This document shows positions 17,897-26,308 of a DNA stretch of 64,000 nucleotides, one piece after another (position 1 is the first letter of the stretch; each line of letters starts with the position of its first letter). The notes under the pieces are model-generated. The model worked only from the letters and a program-made list of their open reading frames with translations, ran no database searches and was not told the DNA's origin. Source of the stretch: Thermoanaerobaculia bacterium (GTDB lineage Bacteria; Acidobacteriota; Thermoanaerobaculia; Multivoradales; JAHEKO01); assembly GCA_945787635.1 (NCBI GenBank), contig CALZIK010000021.1:1-64000 (forward strand), read 5' to 3'. Made by a program: the position numbers and the translations under genes.

Positions 17897-19648
17897 ATGA
17901 CGACTACGGTAGTAGACAAATGTGCCCACTTGACCGCACTCGCAATTCTGCTGATCGGTGTGCTCTTCCTTGGCGCGAAGCCCACCGCGGCCTCCGATTC
18001 GGCCTTGGCGATCGGCAGCGAAATGACCGCTGTGGAGTGGCTCGAAGACCTCGACCACCTTGTGACGACTCTCGAGACGGTCCATCCCGACCCCTACGCG
18101 CGGGTCGGTCGAGAGGTTCTTCTCGGCGAGGCTAGGGCTCTGAGAACCGCGGTTCCGAGCCTCGATTCGACCGAGATCGCCGTCCGGGTGATGCAACTCG
18201 TTGCCCGAATCGGAGACGGTCACAGCTCGGTCGACCCGGTCGGTGTCCCGTCGTTCGAGCGCTGGTACCCGGTGCGCTTCTTTCGATTTTCCGACGGCAT
18301 CTTCATCACCGCGATCGATCGTCCTTTCGCTCGATTCGTCGGCGCCGAGGTCCTCCAGGTCGGCGGCCTACCCGCCGAGCGGGCGTGGGACTTGTCGGCG
18401 ACCCTTCTCGGCGCCGACAACCGGTTCGGCGCGCTCGAGCGTGCGCCCCTTTACCTTTCGAACGCGGGGGCGTTGCGAGCCCTGGGGGTGACCGAAGGAG
18501 GAAACGAGCTGGTGCTTCTGGTGCGGCGGCCGGGTAGGGATGCCGAGCGGCTGGTTCTTCCGGCAATCGAAGCCGGCTTCGATCTCTCGTTTCAGTTCTG
18601 GGGCGAGATCTGGGGGCCGGCTTCCGAGCAGGCTGACTACGTCACAGCTCCCGACGGCCGTTCGTCGGACGATCACTACAACGAGTCCTCGGCTCTCCCA
18701 CTCCATCTGCGCTACCGATCCGCTTTCTGGTTTACCTACGACCGGACATCCAAGCTCTTTTACGTCCAGATCAACTACATGGGCGACAGCGGCCGCCGCA
18801 AGCAGACCTTCGTGGAATTCAGCCGAGCGGCCTGGAAGGCGGTCGACGGTGCGCCGATCGATCACATGGTGATCGATCTACGCTACAACATCGGCGGCGA
18901 CGGCAGTCTGGTCAACGACTTGGTCCACGAGGTGATCAAGCGCGACCGCATCAATCGCAAGGGCCGCCTGTTCGTGGTGGTCGGTCGTGCGACGTTCTCG
19001 GCCGGCGTCATGCTGGCTCATGCTCTGGACGAGCACACCGAGGCGACCTTCGTCGGGGAACCGCCGGGCGCCTACTACAAGAGCTACGGCGACAACACCA
19101 GCTTCACCTTGCCCCACAGCGGTCTCGTTGTATGGGTTTCGACGATTTATCATCAGCTCTCGAGCTATGTCGGTGAGACCCGGGAAATGCCCATCGAGCT
19201 ACCGGCGCAGTTCAGCTCTTTGGACTACTTCGGCGGTCGGGATCCGGCGCTCGCCGCGATTCGCGCGAGCTTCGAAGAGCCGCCGCTTGCGGTCGTCTTT
19301 CGCGAGCGCGGCGGCGCGGCGGGCGTCGCCGAGTACGAGAAGCGTGCCGAAGCCTACGGTGGGGTGGACTGGTGGGCGCCGTTCACGCTCGGGGAGCTGG
19401 ACCATCTGGGCGACGAGTTTCGCGACTCCGAGCGCTGGGACGACGCGATTGCCGCCTACACCCTGAACGCGCGGCGACATCCGAACCATTGGCGAGTCTG
19501 GTACAGCCTGGCGGATCTCTACCGGCTCAAGGGCGAGCGGCTCAAGGCGATCGAGAATTACCGCAAGGCGCTCGAGGTCGATCCCTTCAACAATCAGGCT
19601 CCAGATCAGCGCGCACGGCTCGAAGAACTCGCGACGCCGGGAGACTAG
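17897..19648 (+). CDS. Secreted S41-family-like peptidase with C-terminal TPR
   Basis: 583 residues from ATG 17897 (GTG 17894 adjacent). A signal peptide (~1-31) precedes an N-terminal helical region with LVARIGDGHSSV, typical of tail-specific S41 proteases, a PDZ-like segment (EVLQVGGLPAERAW), then the catalytic fold: HMVIDLRYNIGGDGSLV and RATFSAGVMLAHAL with the probable nucleophile Ser368. The last ~80 residues contain two TPR-like helical pairs (IAAYTLNARRHPNHWRVWYSLADLYRLKG). It is predicted to be periplasmic. The presence of a Lys general base cannot be confirmed by eye. It overlaps the next gene (opposite strand) by 4 nt at their 3' ends. Confidence 0.8.
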   Translation: MTTTVVDKCAHLTALAILLIGVLFLGAKPTAASDSALAIGSEMTAVEWLEDLDHLVTTLETVHPDPYARVGREVLLGEARALRTAVPSLDSTEIAVRVMQLVARIGDGHSSVDPVGVPSFERWYPVRFFRFSDGIFITAIDRPFARFVGAEVLQVGGLPAERAWDLSATLLGADNRFGALERAPLYLSNAGALRALGVTEGGNELVLLVRRPGRDAERLVLPAIEAGFDLSFQFWGEIWGPASEQADYVTAPDGRSSDDHYNESSALPLHLRYRSAFWFTYDRTSKLFYVQINYMGDSGRRKQTFVEFSRAAWKAVDGAPIDHMVIDLRYNIGGDGSLVNDLVHEVIKRDRINRKGRLFVVVGRATFSAGVMLAHALDEHTEATFVGEPPGAYYKSYGDNTSFTLPHSGLVVWVSTIYHQLSSYVGETREMPIELPAQFSSLDYFGGRDPALAAIRASFEEPPLAVVFRERGGAAGVAEYEKRAEAYGGVDWWAPFTLGELDHLGDEFRDSERWDDAIAAYTLNARRHPNHWRVWYSLADLYRLKGERLKAIENYRKALEVDPFNNQAPDQRARLEELATPGD

Positions 19649-20193
19649 TTCTCGGCTTCCGCTCGGGTCAGGCGGAAGGCCATCTCGCCGGCCGCCTCGC
19701 CGCTCGCCTGCGCGAACCAGATGCTGTCGAGGCCGCCGTCTTCGAGGATGCGGATGCGAGCCGAATGGATGTGCTCGTCCACGGCCGGGTCGAGGTTGGT
19801 CCCGCCGTCGAATGCGAACACCAGGTCGCCGGCAGAGCTCGCCTCCCGGTCGAGTCGCATGCGCGGCTGGTTTCCGCCGGCGCAGTAGTGCGTGAGAAGC
19901 AGGTCTTCGCCGTCGAGGTGGTACATGTTGATCATCTCGTGGTCCGAACCGGGAGCCATGGTCTCCATCACCACAGTGCCTCCCGCCGAGACCTCGAACT
20001 CGTGGACGGCGTGCGGCTTGGCCCGGGCTTCCGCCTCGGCCTCCTCGCCCTTGCCCTCAGGGGTACCGGTCCAGGTGCCCTCGAGTGATTTGAGCTGGTC
20101 GAACACCGACGCGGCGTCGACACCGGCCCATGCCGGCACGCCGGTCGTGGCGGCGACGGCAAGAGTCAACATTACGATCGAGAGTCTCTTCAT
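19645..20193 (-). CDS. Secreted DUF1579-like beta-barrel protein
   Basis: 182 residues with a clear signal peptide (MKRLSIVMLTLAVAATTGVPAWA). The mature part has the pattern of DUF1579/lipocalin-like proteins: LKSLEGTWTGTPEGKG, then VVMETMAPGSDHEMINMYHLDGEDLLLTHYCAGGNQPRM and a C-terminal FAQASGEAAGEMAFRLTR strand. This family is associated with small-molecule binding but has no defined biochemical role. It is convergent with the S41-like gene (4-nt 3' overlap) and divergent from the DyP operon. Confidence 0.75.
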   Translation of the reverse strand: MKRLSIVMLTLAVAATTGVPAWAGVDAASVFDQLKSLEGTWTGTPEGKGEEAEAEARAKPHAVHEFEVSAGGTVVMETMAPGSDHEMINMYHLDGEDLLLTHYCAGGNQPRMRLDREASSAGDLVFAFDGGTNLDPAVDEHIHSARIRILEDGGLDSIWFAQASGEAAGEMAFRLTRAEAEN

Positions 20194-20260
20194 GGGCTCC
20201 TCCTCGGTGTGTATCTGGCGAAAACCGAATCATACCACCGCCCTGTGCGGATCGCTTTGC

Positions 20261-20266
20261 TAGACT
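20261..20266 (+). promoter_or_regulatory. Extended -10 element of the DyP operon
   Basis: TGC-TAGACT (hexamer 20261-20266), 55 nt upstream of ATG 20322. Unlike the leaderless cases this leader carries a Shine-Dalgarno (GGAGG at 20309-20313, with further purines). No clear -35 is visible. Confidence 0.4.
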
Positions 20267-20321
20267 GCGCTCCAGAATCAATGAACATCAGCGTTTTCGC
20301 GGTGCAGGGAGGAAGGGGGAC

Positions 20322-21815
20322 ATGCTAGGCCCGCTGGAGAAACTCTGGCGAGAATCCATGGTTCTCTACCTGCGGACGGGCGTCACCGTGCTCGAAACCG
20401 CCGCCGACGGCCTGAAGAGCGTCGAAGCGCTGATCGAAGGCAGGAGCCTTCCGCCCGGCATCGACTCCGACCGGCCGCTCGACCCTACGACGCCGGAGGC
20501 CATGGCATTCCTCGCCGGCCTCCAGGGGAACATCCTCAAGGGACACGGGCGTGATCACGCCATGCATCTTCTGGTCTGCTTCGGCCGACCTCGCGACGAG
20601 GCGGCCCACGCCGCGGCGGTGCCCAGGATCAGAGCCTGGATCGGGCGGATGACCGACACTCGGGTTACCTCGGCGGCGGCCCAGTGGCAGGACAGGGCCC
20701 GGGAGACGACCCTGACGACGTTGATGCTTAGCAGCCGGGGCTACGAGTTTCTGGGTGAGAAGAGACCTAGAGACGGAGCCTTCAGAGAAGGCATGCAGGA
20801 GCGCGGCCGCCGGCTCGGGGATGCTCCGGTCGGAGCCTGGGAGCCCAGGTATCAGCGCGACGCCGCGGAGATTCACGCTCTGGTCATCGTTGCCGCGCGT
20901 GATCCCGAGACTCTGGACTCCATCAAGGAGCCCATCGATCGCGAGCTCGCCGCGGCCGGCGGTTCGATCCTGGTCGACGAGCGCGGTCGGCAGGAGCGCG
21001 ACAGCTCTCCCAAGCGCCGGGCAATCGAGCACTTCGGGTACGCCGACGGTGTCAGTCAGCCGCAGTTCGTTCATGACGCAGCTCCCGCCGCCCGACACTA
21101 CGACCAGCGGGCTCCGTTGAATCTGGTTCTGGAACCGGATCGGCACGCTCGGGGCGGATTCGGCAGCTATCTCGTCTATCGCAAGCTCGAGCAGAACGTG
21201 AAGTCGTTTGAAGCGGCGGTCGAGAAGGTGGCGCGCGAGCTCGGGCAGGAGCCGGAGCTGGTTGGCGCGATGGCTATCGGCCGGTTCAAGAACGGAACCC
21301 CGGTGGCGACGCAGGCGGGGCCGAAGCCGGGCTACGATCCGCGCCGCGATGAGGACTTCGACTACGACCGGGATCCCGACGGCAGCAAGTGCCCTCTACA
21401 CGCGCATGTCCGAAAGGTCAATCCGCGCGGCTCGCTCGGCTTCCTGGTCAACATCCTCGCCCGCGAGCAGCGGCGCCGGATCGCTCGCCGCGGGATAACC
21501 TATACCGACGAGGACAACGGCACGGTCGGCCTGCTTTTCATGTGCTTCCAGAACGATATTCGAGATCAGTTCGAGTTCATTCAGCGTTCGTGGGCCAACA
21601 ACCCCGAGTTCAGCGAGCAGGGCACCGGCCTGGATCCGATCGTCGGGCAGGCCGGCGGCGCCGCGGGACCCGACGACTCACCGAACTGGCCGACCGGCCA
21701 CGGCTCGAGCGGCCGCAAGCGAATACGGTTCGATGAGCACGTGAGGCTCCTGGGCGGCGAGTATTTTTTCGCGCCCAGTATCGCCGGTCTGCACGCGCTG
21801 GCGGGAGGCGGCTAG
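20322..21815 (+). CDS. DyP-type heme peroxidase
   Basis: 497 residues from ATG 20322. The DyP signature GXXDG appears as FGYADGVSQPQF. The C-terminal heme region is present: proximal-His candidate in HAHVRKVNPR, followed by RRRIARRGITYTDEDNG and LLFMCFQNDIRDQFEFIQRSWANN. Length and sequence fit the larger DyP classes. No Tat or Sec signal is visible, so it is probably cytoplasmic. It would oxidise organic substrates with hydrogen peroxide. The ABM-domain gene starts 7 nt after its stop, and a thiol/selenol peroxidase-like gene is next on the opposite strand. Confidence 0.92.
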   Translation: MLGPLEKLWRESMVLYLRTGVTVLETAADGLKSVEALIEGRSLPPGIDSDRPLDPTTPEAMAFLAGLQGNILKGHGRDHAMHLLVCFGRPRDEAAHAAAVPRIRAWIGRMTDTRVTSAAAQWQDRARETTLTTLMLSSRGYEFLGEKRPRDGAFREGMQERGRRLGDAPVGAWEPRYQRDAAEIHALVIVAARDPETLDSIKEPIDRELAAAGGSILVDERGRQERDSSPKRRAIEHFGYADGVSQPQFVHDAAPAARHYDQRAPLNLVLEPDRHARGGFGSYLVYRKLEQNVKSFEAAVEKVARELGQEPELVGAMAIGRFKNGTPVATQAGPKPGYDPRRDEDFDYDRDPDGSKCPLHAHVRKVNPRGSLGFLVNILAREQRRRIARRGITYTDEDNGTVGLLFMCFQNDIRDQFEFIQRSWANNPEFSEQGTGLDPIVGQAGGAAGPDDSPNWPTGHGSSGRKRIRFDEHVRLLGGEYFFAPSIAGLHALAGGG

Positions 21816-21822
21816 CCCAGGC

Positions 21823-22158
21823 ATGATCGCGAGGCTCTGGTTCGGCAGCACGCGTCCGGAAGACGCCGAGTCCTACGTCGAGTACCTGGAACGGACGGGG
21901 GTTCGCGCGCACCGCTCGACCCCGGGCAACCGAGGATCGCTCGTTCTGCGCCGAATCCGAGACGATCGGGCGGAGTTCCTGGTGCTCTCCTTCTGGGAGT
22001 CGGATGAGGCGATCAGGGGATTCGCCGGCGAAGACATCGGCCAGGCGATCTACTTTCCGGAAGACGAACGCTTCCTCGTCGAGCGCCGTGATGCCATCGA
22101 CCATTTCCAGGTCGTCGGCGGCGAGACCGACCTCGACGTCGAGCCCCCCGCCGAATAG
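21823..22158 (+). CDS. ABM-domain (antibiotic biosynthesis monooxygenase-like) protein
   Basis: 111 residues. The pattern of a dimeric ferredoxin-like ABM fold is visible: IARLWFGSTRPEDAESYVEYL, then RAEFLVLSFWESDEAIRGFAGEDIGQAIYFPEDERFLVE and a final DHFQVV strand. The FWES and DHF residues are characteristic of the family. Members include heme-degrading enzymes and quinol monooxygenases. Its position 7 nt after the DyP peroxidase suggests co-transcription and a linked oxidative or heme-related job, but the substrate is unknown. Confidence 0.8.
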   Translation: MIARLWFGSTRPEDAESYVEYLERTGVRAHRSTPGNRGSLVLRRIRDDRAEFLVLSFWESDEAIRGFAGEDIGQAIYFPEDERFLVERRDAIDHFQVVGGETDLDVEPPAE

Positions 22159-22164
22159 TGCCGC

Positions 22165-22752
22165 CTAGGTCTCGCCTCGCCGCCAGAAAGTGGGTGCGTC
22201 CTTGTACTTCATGCCCTTCGGATACTCGTTGCCGTCGGTGTCGAGGCGCATGGTGATGTTGAACTTGTTGCCCCAGTTGAAGATGCTGGTCGCGAAAGCG
22301 AGCTCGACTATCTCGTCGTCCGAGAACTCCTCCTTGAGGCTCTGCCAGAACTCATCGGTGACCGAATGTGGGTCCATGGCCATGCGCTCGGCCAGCTCGA
22401 CGGCGATCGCCTCACGACTCGAGAGAGTCGAATAGTCGCCGGAGAGGATCGCTTCTTCCTTGGGCTCCACGTCGCTGCGCACGGCAGCGGTGCGAACGGT
22501 GCTTCAGTAATGGCAGTCGTTCATCTGGCCGGTCTTGACCCGCATCATCTCGAAGATGTGCGGCTCGACTCGGCCGCCGCCGAAAAACGAGCCGAAGACC
22601 GGGACGATGCTCTTCAAGAGATCCGGCACCCTTGCGATGACCCCGAACATCTCGGTGTCATGCCACCAGCCTTCCTCGCCGTCAACGAGAAGCTGCTTGA
22701 GATCGGCATCGTCGGTGTCGTCTTTGGTGATCGGCTGGATTCGTGAGGGCAT
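22165..22752 (-). CDS. Carboxymuconolactone decarboxylase/AhpD-like selenoprotein (UGA = Sec83)
   Basis: 195 residues if the in-frame TGA at 22506-22504 is read as selenocysteine. The start ATG 22752 has GGAGG a few nt upstream. Residues 1-82 end MMRVKTGQMNDCHY; after the TGA the same frame continues STVRTAAVRSDVEPKEEAIL and on to AVELAERMAMDP...LAFATSIFNWGNKFNI, the normal second half of a CMD/AhpD-type helical protein. The UGA therefore replaces the second Cys of the family CxxC redox motif, giving C80-H-Y-U83. A bacterial-type SECIS hairpin follows. It probably acts as a peroxide- or disulfide-reducing thiol enzyme. The alternative is a Cys-to-stop pseudogene, less likely given intact flanks and the hairpin. 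Confidence 0.8.
22468..22492 (-). promoter_or_regulatory. Candidate bacterial SECIS element
   Basis: Minus-strand hairpin directly downstream of the UGA: CACC (22492-22489) and GCTGC (22488-22484) pair with GCAGC (22478-22474), G22473 and GTG (22470-22468), leaving a 2-nt bulge (22472-22471) and a 5-nt loop CGTGC. Twenty nt separate the UGA from the loop, and a G lies in the first two loop positions. Both features match known bacterial SECIS rules. Confidence 0.65.
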
Positions 22753-22890
22753 GGCGTTCCTCCAAAGGTGATTCGAAAGAGGCGATCCTATCGCGGGCGG
22801 CCGAGGCCGACCGAAGCCCGTGCGACGACGGGTTGCGTCTTCGAGAGTCGGCAGTGCATAGTGGCTCTGCGTCTCCGGGCGCCGAGCGCC

Positions 22891-23418
22891 ATGATCGACG
22901 ATCTCACCCACCCGGACCTCGCCGGCGAAGCCGGCTGGGAATCGATCGAGCGCTTCAACGAGGCTCGGACGGCCGAGTCCTACGTCTCGGGCGAAAGCGA
23001 CGGTCGCCGCCTCCTGGTGCGCTACTTCAGGCCGATCGGAGCCGAAGTTTTGAAGGCCCGGGTGCGGTTCGGACCAGGGTCCCAGGGCCCTCCCGGGCAC
23101 GTTCACGGCGGAGCGCTGGCGGCGCTGCTCGACGAGGCGATGGGCTTTAGCGCCTGGATCGCAGGCCACCGAGTCGTGGCGGCCCATATTGAAGTCGATT
23201 TTCTGGCGCTGGTGCCGCTCGGAGCGGTGGGAACGCTCGACGCGCGGATCGAGGGGGTGAACGGGCGCAAGGTTCACGTCCGCGCCCGGTTGGATCTTCC
23301 GGACGGGTCCGTGGCGGCGCGTTCGACGGGCCTGTTTCTCGAGCTCCGACCCGAGCAACTCGAGCGGCTCGCCGAGCTGGCGACCGGCGCCGGGATGGAC
23401 CCGGAAGCGTTCGGTTAG
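22891..23418 (+). CDS. PaaI/4HBT-type hotdog thioesterase
   Basis: 175 residues from ATG 22891 (an in-frame GTG at 22861 would add 10 residues). The hotdog signature is GHVHGGALAALLDEAMGFSAWI, with the HGG and catalytic-region Asp/Glu of PaaI-like thioesterases, followed by the central strands VVAAHIEVDFLALVPLGAVGTLDARI and VHVRARLDLPDGSVAARSTGLFLEL. It should hydrolyse acyl-CoA thioesters in the cytoplasm; the acyl group is unknown. It is divergent from the selenoprotein gene with 138 nt between their starts. Confidence 0.88.
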   Translation: MIDDLTHPDLAGEAGWESIERFNEARTAESYVSGESDGRRLLVRYFRPIGAEVLKARVRFGPGSQGPPGHVHGGALAALLDEAMGFSAWIAGHRVVAAHIEVDFLALVPLGAVGTLDARIEGVNGRKVHVRARLDLPDGSVAARSTGLFLELRPEQLERLAELATGAGMDPEAFG

Positions 23419-23506
23419 CGGGCTCCGGCGCCGAGCGGCACTTTGTAAGGCTCGGAGCAGAGTCTTGGGTGAGAACCACCTCACAGTGGGCGTCTTGGAT
23501 CGCTTG

Positions 23507-23512
23507 TAGGTT
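23507..23512 (+). promoter_or_regulatory. -10-like element at a leaderless start (GGDEF gene)
   Basis: TAGGTT (23507-23512) ends 6 nt before ATG 23519. No convincing -35 or Shine-Dalgarno sequence is present. Confidence 0.3.
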
Positions 23513-23518
23513 GGGTCG

Positions 23519-25042
23519 ATGCACGAGTCCGGACAGCTGACGCAGATAGTCGAGGCGGTGGTGACTCTGGAGGCGCCGACACCGGTGCCCTTCGCCACGG
23601 CCTTCCGGCGATTCCGGGAACCCGGCTATCGGCGCTTCGTCGGCCTCTGGCTGCTCTCTTTGCTGGTCGTCGTTCCGAGTGGCCTGCTGACGACTCTGCG
23701 CGGTTGGACCGGCATTCCGGTCCACATCGGCGGGGCCGAGGTCTACCTCACGGTGTATTTGCCCCTGCTGTTTTGCGTTCCGATGGTGCTGTGGTTCGGC
23801 TACTGGTGGGGAGCCGTGCCGGCCTATCTTTCGACGTTCGTCCTGGCGCTTCTCAGCGGCATGCCTCTCGAGAGAACCCTGCTGTTCGCCCTGGCGAACC
23901 CGATCGGGCTGGCGGCTCTGATTCTCGCCTTTCGGGCATTGCCGATGCGTACCGATCTGCGATCCATCCCGGCCGCGCTCTACTTCGTGATGGTTGCGTT
24001 CATCGCCTCGATCGTGGGTTCGGCAGGCTCTTTCGTCTGGGCCTACACCGAGGAAGTCGGCCTCAACCAGCTCTATCCGGTTTGGCAGGGGTGGTGGCTG
24101 GGCGGGTTCGTCCAGGCAGTGGTGCTGTGCATGCCGCTGCTGATAGCGGCCGGTCCGACGGTCGAACGCTGGAAACGCGGGCTCGGTGTGCATACAGTCG
24201 GCAACGGCAGCTGGAACCGGGGAACGGTGATGCTCGGCGCATCGACGGTGATCGCCTCGATTGTCGCGTTCGTGGTCGTCGTGCGCAGGTTTTCCTTCGC
24301 AGCTCTCGAGAAGGTGTTGGAGGGGCGGCCCGAAGCTGTCGGACTGCGCGTGGACCTCGAGAACGTCATGCAAGGCCTCAGCTTGCCGCAGTGGACGCTC
24401 ATGACTCTCCTGGTCGTGACGCTTTTCTTCGGATTCCGAATCGGCTTCTCGTGGAGCACGCAGTACAAGGCGCTCGCCGCCGAGCTCGAGGCGACGAATC
24501 AGAAACTCAAGCTCACCGCGATCACCGACCCACTGACCGGCGCCTACAACCGGGGACACCTGCTCGAGGTGCTGCCGCGCGAAGTAAGCGCCAGCCTCAG
24601 GCACGGTCTCCCGCTGGCCTGCCTGATGCTCGACTTAGATCATTTCAAGCACATCAACGATCGATTCGGGCACCTCGCCGGCGACGACGTGCTCGTGAGC
24701 GTGGCGGAGCTCATCGCCGGCCGGTTGCGAGAGGAAGACGTTCTGGCGCGCTTCGGCGGCGAAGAGTTCGTGGTGCTCATGCCTCAAGCCGAGGTCGCGG
24801 GTGCCCGCGTCCTGGCCGAGGATATCCGGCGCATGATCGCCGAGCTGGAGTTCAGCTTCGGGAGCGAGGACGTGCGGGTAACTGTGAGCATCGGCATTGC
24901 GGAACTGGCGGATGTCGAGGAGCCTGACGCGGGGCGCGGCCTGCTGGCGTTGGCGGACACGGCTCTCTATCGAGCCAAGCGACACGGCCGCGATCGTCTG
25001 GAAGTGGCCGGCAGCGAGCGGCCGGAAGCGGTTTCGGCTTAG
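23519..25042 (+). CDS. MASE1-like membrane diguanylate cyclase (GGEEF)
   Basis: 507 residues. The N-terminal ~330 residues contain eight or so hydrophobic helices in a MASE1-like sensor arrangement (VYLTVYLPLLFCVPMVLWFGYWWGA and following), including a last helix just before a coiled linker (AAELEATNQKLKLTAITDPLTGAYNRGHL). The GGDEF domain has an active GGEEF site (413-417) and an intact inhibitory I-site R404xxD407 exactly five residues before it, so product inhibition by c-di-GMP is expected. It synthesises c-di-GMP from two GTP at the inner membrane. It is a single gene, convergent with the LamG-like operon. Confidence 0.92.
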   Translation: MHESGQLTQIVEAVVTLEAPTPVPFATAFRRFREPGYRRFVGLWLLSLLVVVPSGLLTTLRGWTGIPVHIGGAEVYLTVYLPLLFCVPMVLWFGYWWGAVPAYLSTFVLALLSGMPLERTLLFALANPIGLAALILAFRALPMRTDLRSIPAALYFVMVAFIASIVGSAGSFVWAYTEEVGLNQLYPVWQGWWLGGFVQAVVLCMPLLIAAGPTVERWKRGLGVHTVGNGSWNRGTVMLGASTVIASIVAFVVVVRRFSFAALEKVLEGRPEAVGLRVDLENVMQGLSLPQWTLMTLLVVTLFFGFRIGFSWSTQYKALAAELEATNQKLKLTAITDPLTGAYNRGHLLEVLPREVSASLRHGLPLACLMLDLDHFKHINDRFGHLAGDDVLVSVAELIAGRLREEDVLARFGGEEFVVLMPQAEVAGARVLAEDIRRMIAELEFSFGSEDVRVTVSIGIAELADVEEPDAGRGLLALADTALYRAKRHGRDRLEVAGSERPEAVSA

Positions 25043-25056
25043 CCGCGGCAGGCGCT

Positions 25057-25073
25057 CGCTCCCGACAGGAGCG
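25057..25073. terminator. Hairpin between convergent genes
   Basis: CGCTCC (25057-25062) pairs with GGAGCG (25068-25073) around a 5-nt loop, in the 69-nt gap between the convergent GGDEF and LamG-like genes. There is no T-run, so intrinsic termination is uncertain. Confidence 0.3.
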
Positions 25074-25111
25074 GGAGCATTGGCTGTCGCCGCAGGGCCC
25101 CGAAGCTACAG

Positions 25112-26308
25112 CTATCGAGGTTCTGAGCGCACCGCGGCGAAAAACCCGCCGCTTGCGTAGCGGCCGCCGCGGATGCGAATCAAGACATGATTAGTGCCCG
25201 GGTCCAGAGCCAGGGAGGTGTACGGTGACGGTGGATGATCCGGGTTCAGGCCGAAGTCGTGCCAGGCGAACTGATCGGCGCGGCTGTAGCCCTCGAAACG
25301 GCCGTTTCGCCAGACGGCCATCTCGTCGATGGTGCTGAACTCGAGCTTGGCGGAGGCGTTCTCGGCCACCTCGATCGTCGTATGGAAGTAGGCGACGGTG
25401 CGGTCGCCTAGAAAATCCACCACTCGACCGGTGACAACCGCGCCGCGCGGATCGGTGGCGAATGTACGCCACCGATGCTCGACGCCGTTTTCGACGGCAC
25501 TGGCGACCAGGGGCGAGGCGCGCCGCTCGAGCTCGCCGTGGGTTCCCCGGAGTGGACCCAAGACCTGCCAGTCGCGCACCATCCTCTCCGGGCGGTGCTC
25601 GATCCCTGCGGGAAGCATCGGGCCGCGGTAGCTCAGCCCGTCGATGGCGGTCGCTCTGAGGTTGTCGATCCAAACTGGGCCGCCGACGACCCGCGGCTTG
25701 AAGCCCGCCAGTCCGGAGTCAAACTCGAAGTAGGGGAAAGTGACCTTGGGGGTCTTCATGTCGGCGACGTAAAGATGGCAAACGGCTCCTTCGACCTCGA
25801 AGGCGAAGCGTTGCCACTCTCCGATGACGATGGCGTCGTCACCGGTGAGCTCGACACGAAACTCCTCGTGGAGCATTCGGGCGGGGTTCCAGTCCCTGCG
25901 CGGGTTGATTCGGACATAGCTGCCGTTGCCCTTGATGTAGAGGCTGCCGAGGTCGATCCGACCGTCGTGGTCGTGCAGGTTGTAGATGAAACCCAGATAG
26001 CTGTGCTCGTCGGTGGGAAAGAGCACCTCGCCTTCGATGCGGTATGCGGGCCAGCTTTCCGAGCCCCGGATCAGCGCGAAGAGCGTCGAGTGTTCGGGGC
26101 GAAGACGGAGCACCTGCCCGTGAGTCTCGTCCCTCGAATCGATGATGGTGATGGCGTCCTCGGAGTTGATCTCCCAACCGGAGAGATCGCCTTCGAAGTC
26201 GTCCCCAAAAAGCGATCTTGGAGCCGTAGCTTGCGCACCGACCGCGACCGAGAAGAGAAGAGTCGCAACCGTCAGCCAAGCTGCCGGCGGCAAGCCGCTG
26301 GACTTCAT
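25112..26308 (-). CDS. Secreted LamG/concanavalin-like domain protein
   Basis: 398 residues. The start ATG 26308 overlaps the upstream stop as ATGA and begins a signal peptide (PPAAWLTVATLLFSVAVGAQA). Residues ~30-230 resemble a laminin-G/3-keto-glycoside-hydrolase-type jelly roll: FGDDFEGDLSGWEI, then ILDS-like strands, YLGFIYNLHDHDGRIDLGSLYIKG and WQRFAFEVEG...VWIDNLRAT. A second beta-rich half (~250-398, RDWQVLGPLRGTHGEL onward, ending GTNHVLIRIRGGRYASGGFFAAV) looks like a carbohydrate-binding beta-sandwich. It is probably extracytoplasmic. No catalytic residues can be assigned. Confidence 0.75.
   Translation of the reverse strand: MKSSGLPPAAWLTVATLLFSVAVGAQATAPRSLFGDDFEGDLSGWEINSEDAITIIDSRDETHGQVLRLRPEHSTLFALIRGSESWPAYRIEGEVLFPTDEHSYLGFIYNLHDHDGRIDLGSLYIKGNGSYVRINPRRDWNPARMLHEEFRVELTGDDAIVIGEWQRFAFEVEGAVCHLYVADMKTPKVTFPYFEFDSGLAGFKPRVVGGPVWIDNLRATAIDGLSYRGPMLPAGIEHRPERMVRDWQVLGPLRGTHGELERRASPLVASAVENGVEHRWRTFATDPRGAVVTGRVVDFLGDRTVAYFHTTIEVAENASAKLEFSTIDEMAVWRNGRFEGYSRADQFAWHDFGLNPDHPPSPYTSLALDPGTNHVLIRIRGGRYASGGFFAAVRSEPR

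Noticed and set aside
22504-22506. TGA in the CMD gene as an ordinary nonsense mutation
   Set aside because: Considered as a pseudogene, but the position, intact downstream frame and SECIS-like hairpin favour selenocysteine. Kept as the stated alternative.
22504-23598. A 364-codon minus-strand ORF covering the thioesterase gene
   Set aside because: Only its last 83 codons (from ATG 22752) belong to a real gene, the CMD-type protein. The rest is antisense to the thioesterase, with low-complexity Arg/His/Gln-rich translation.
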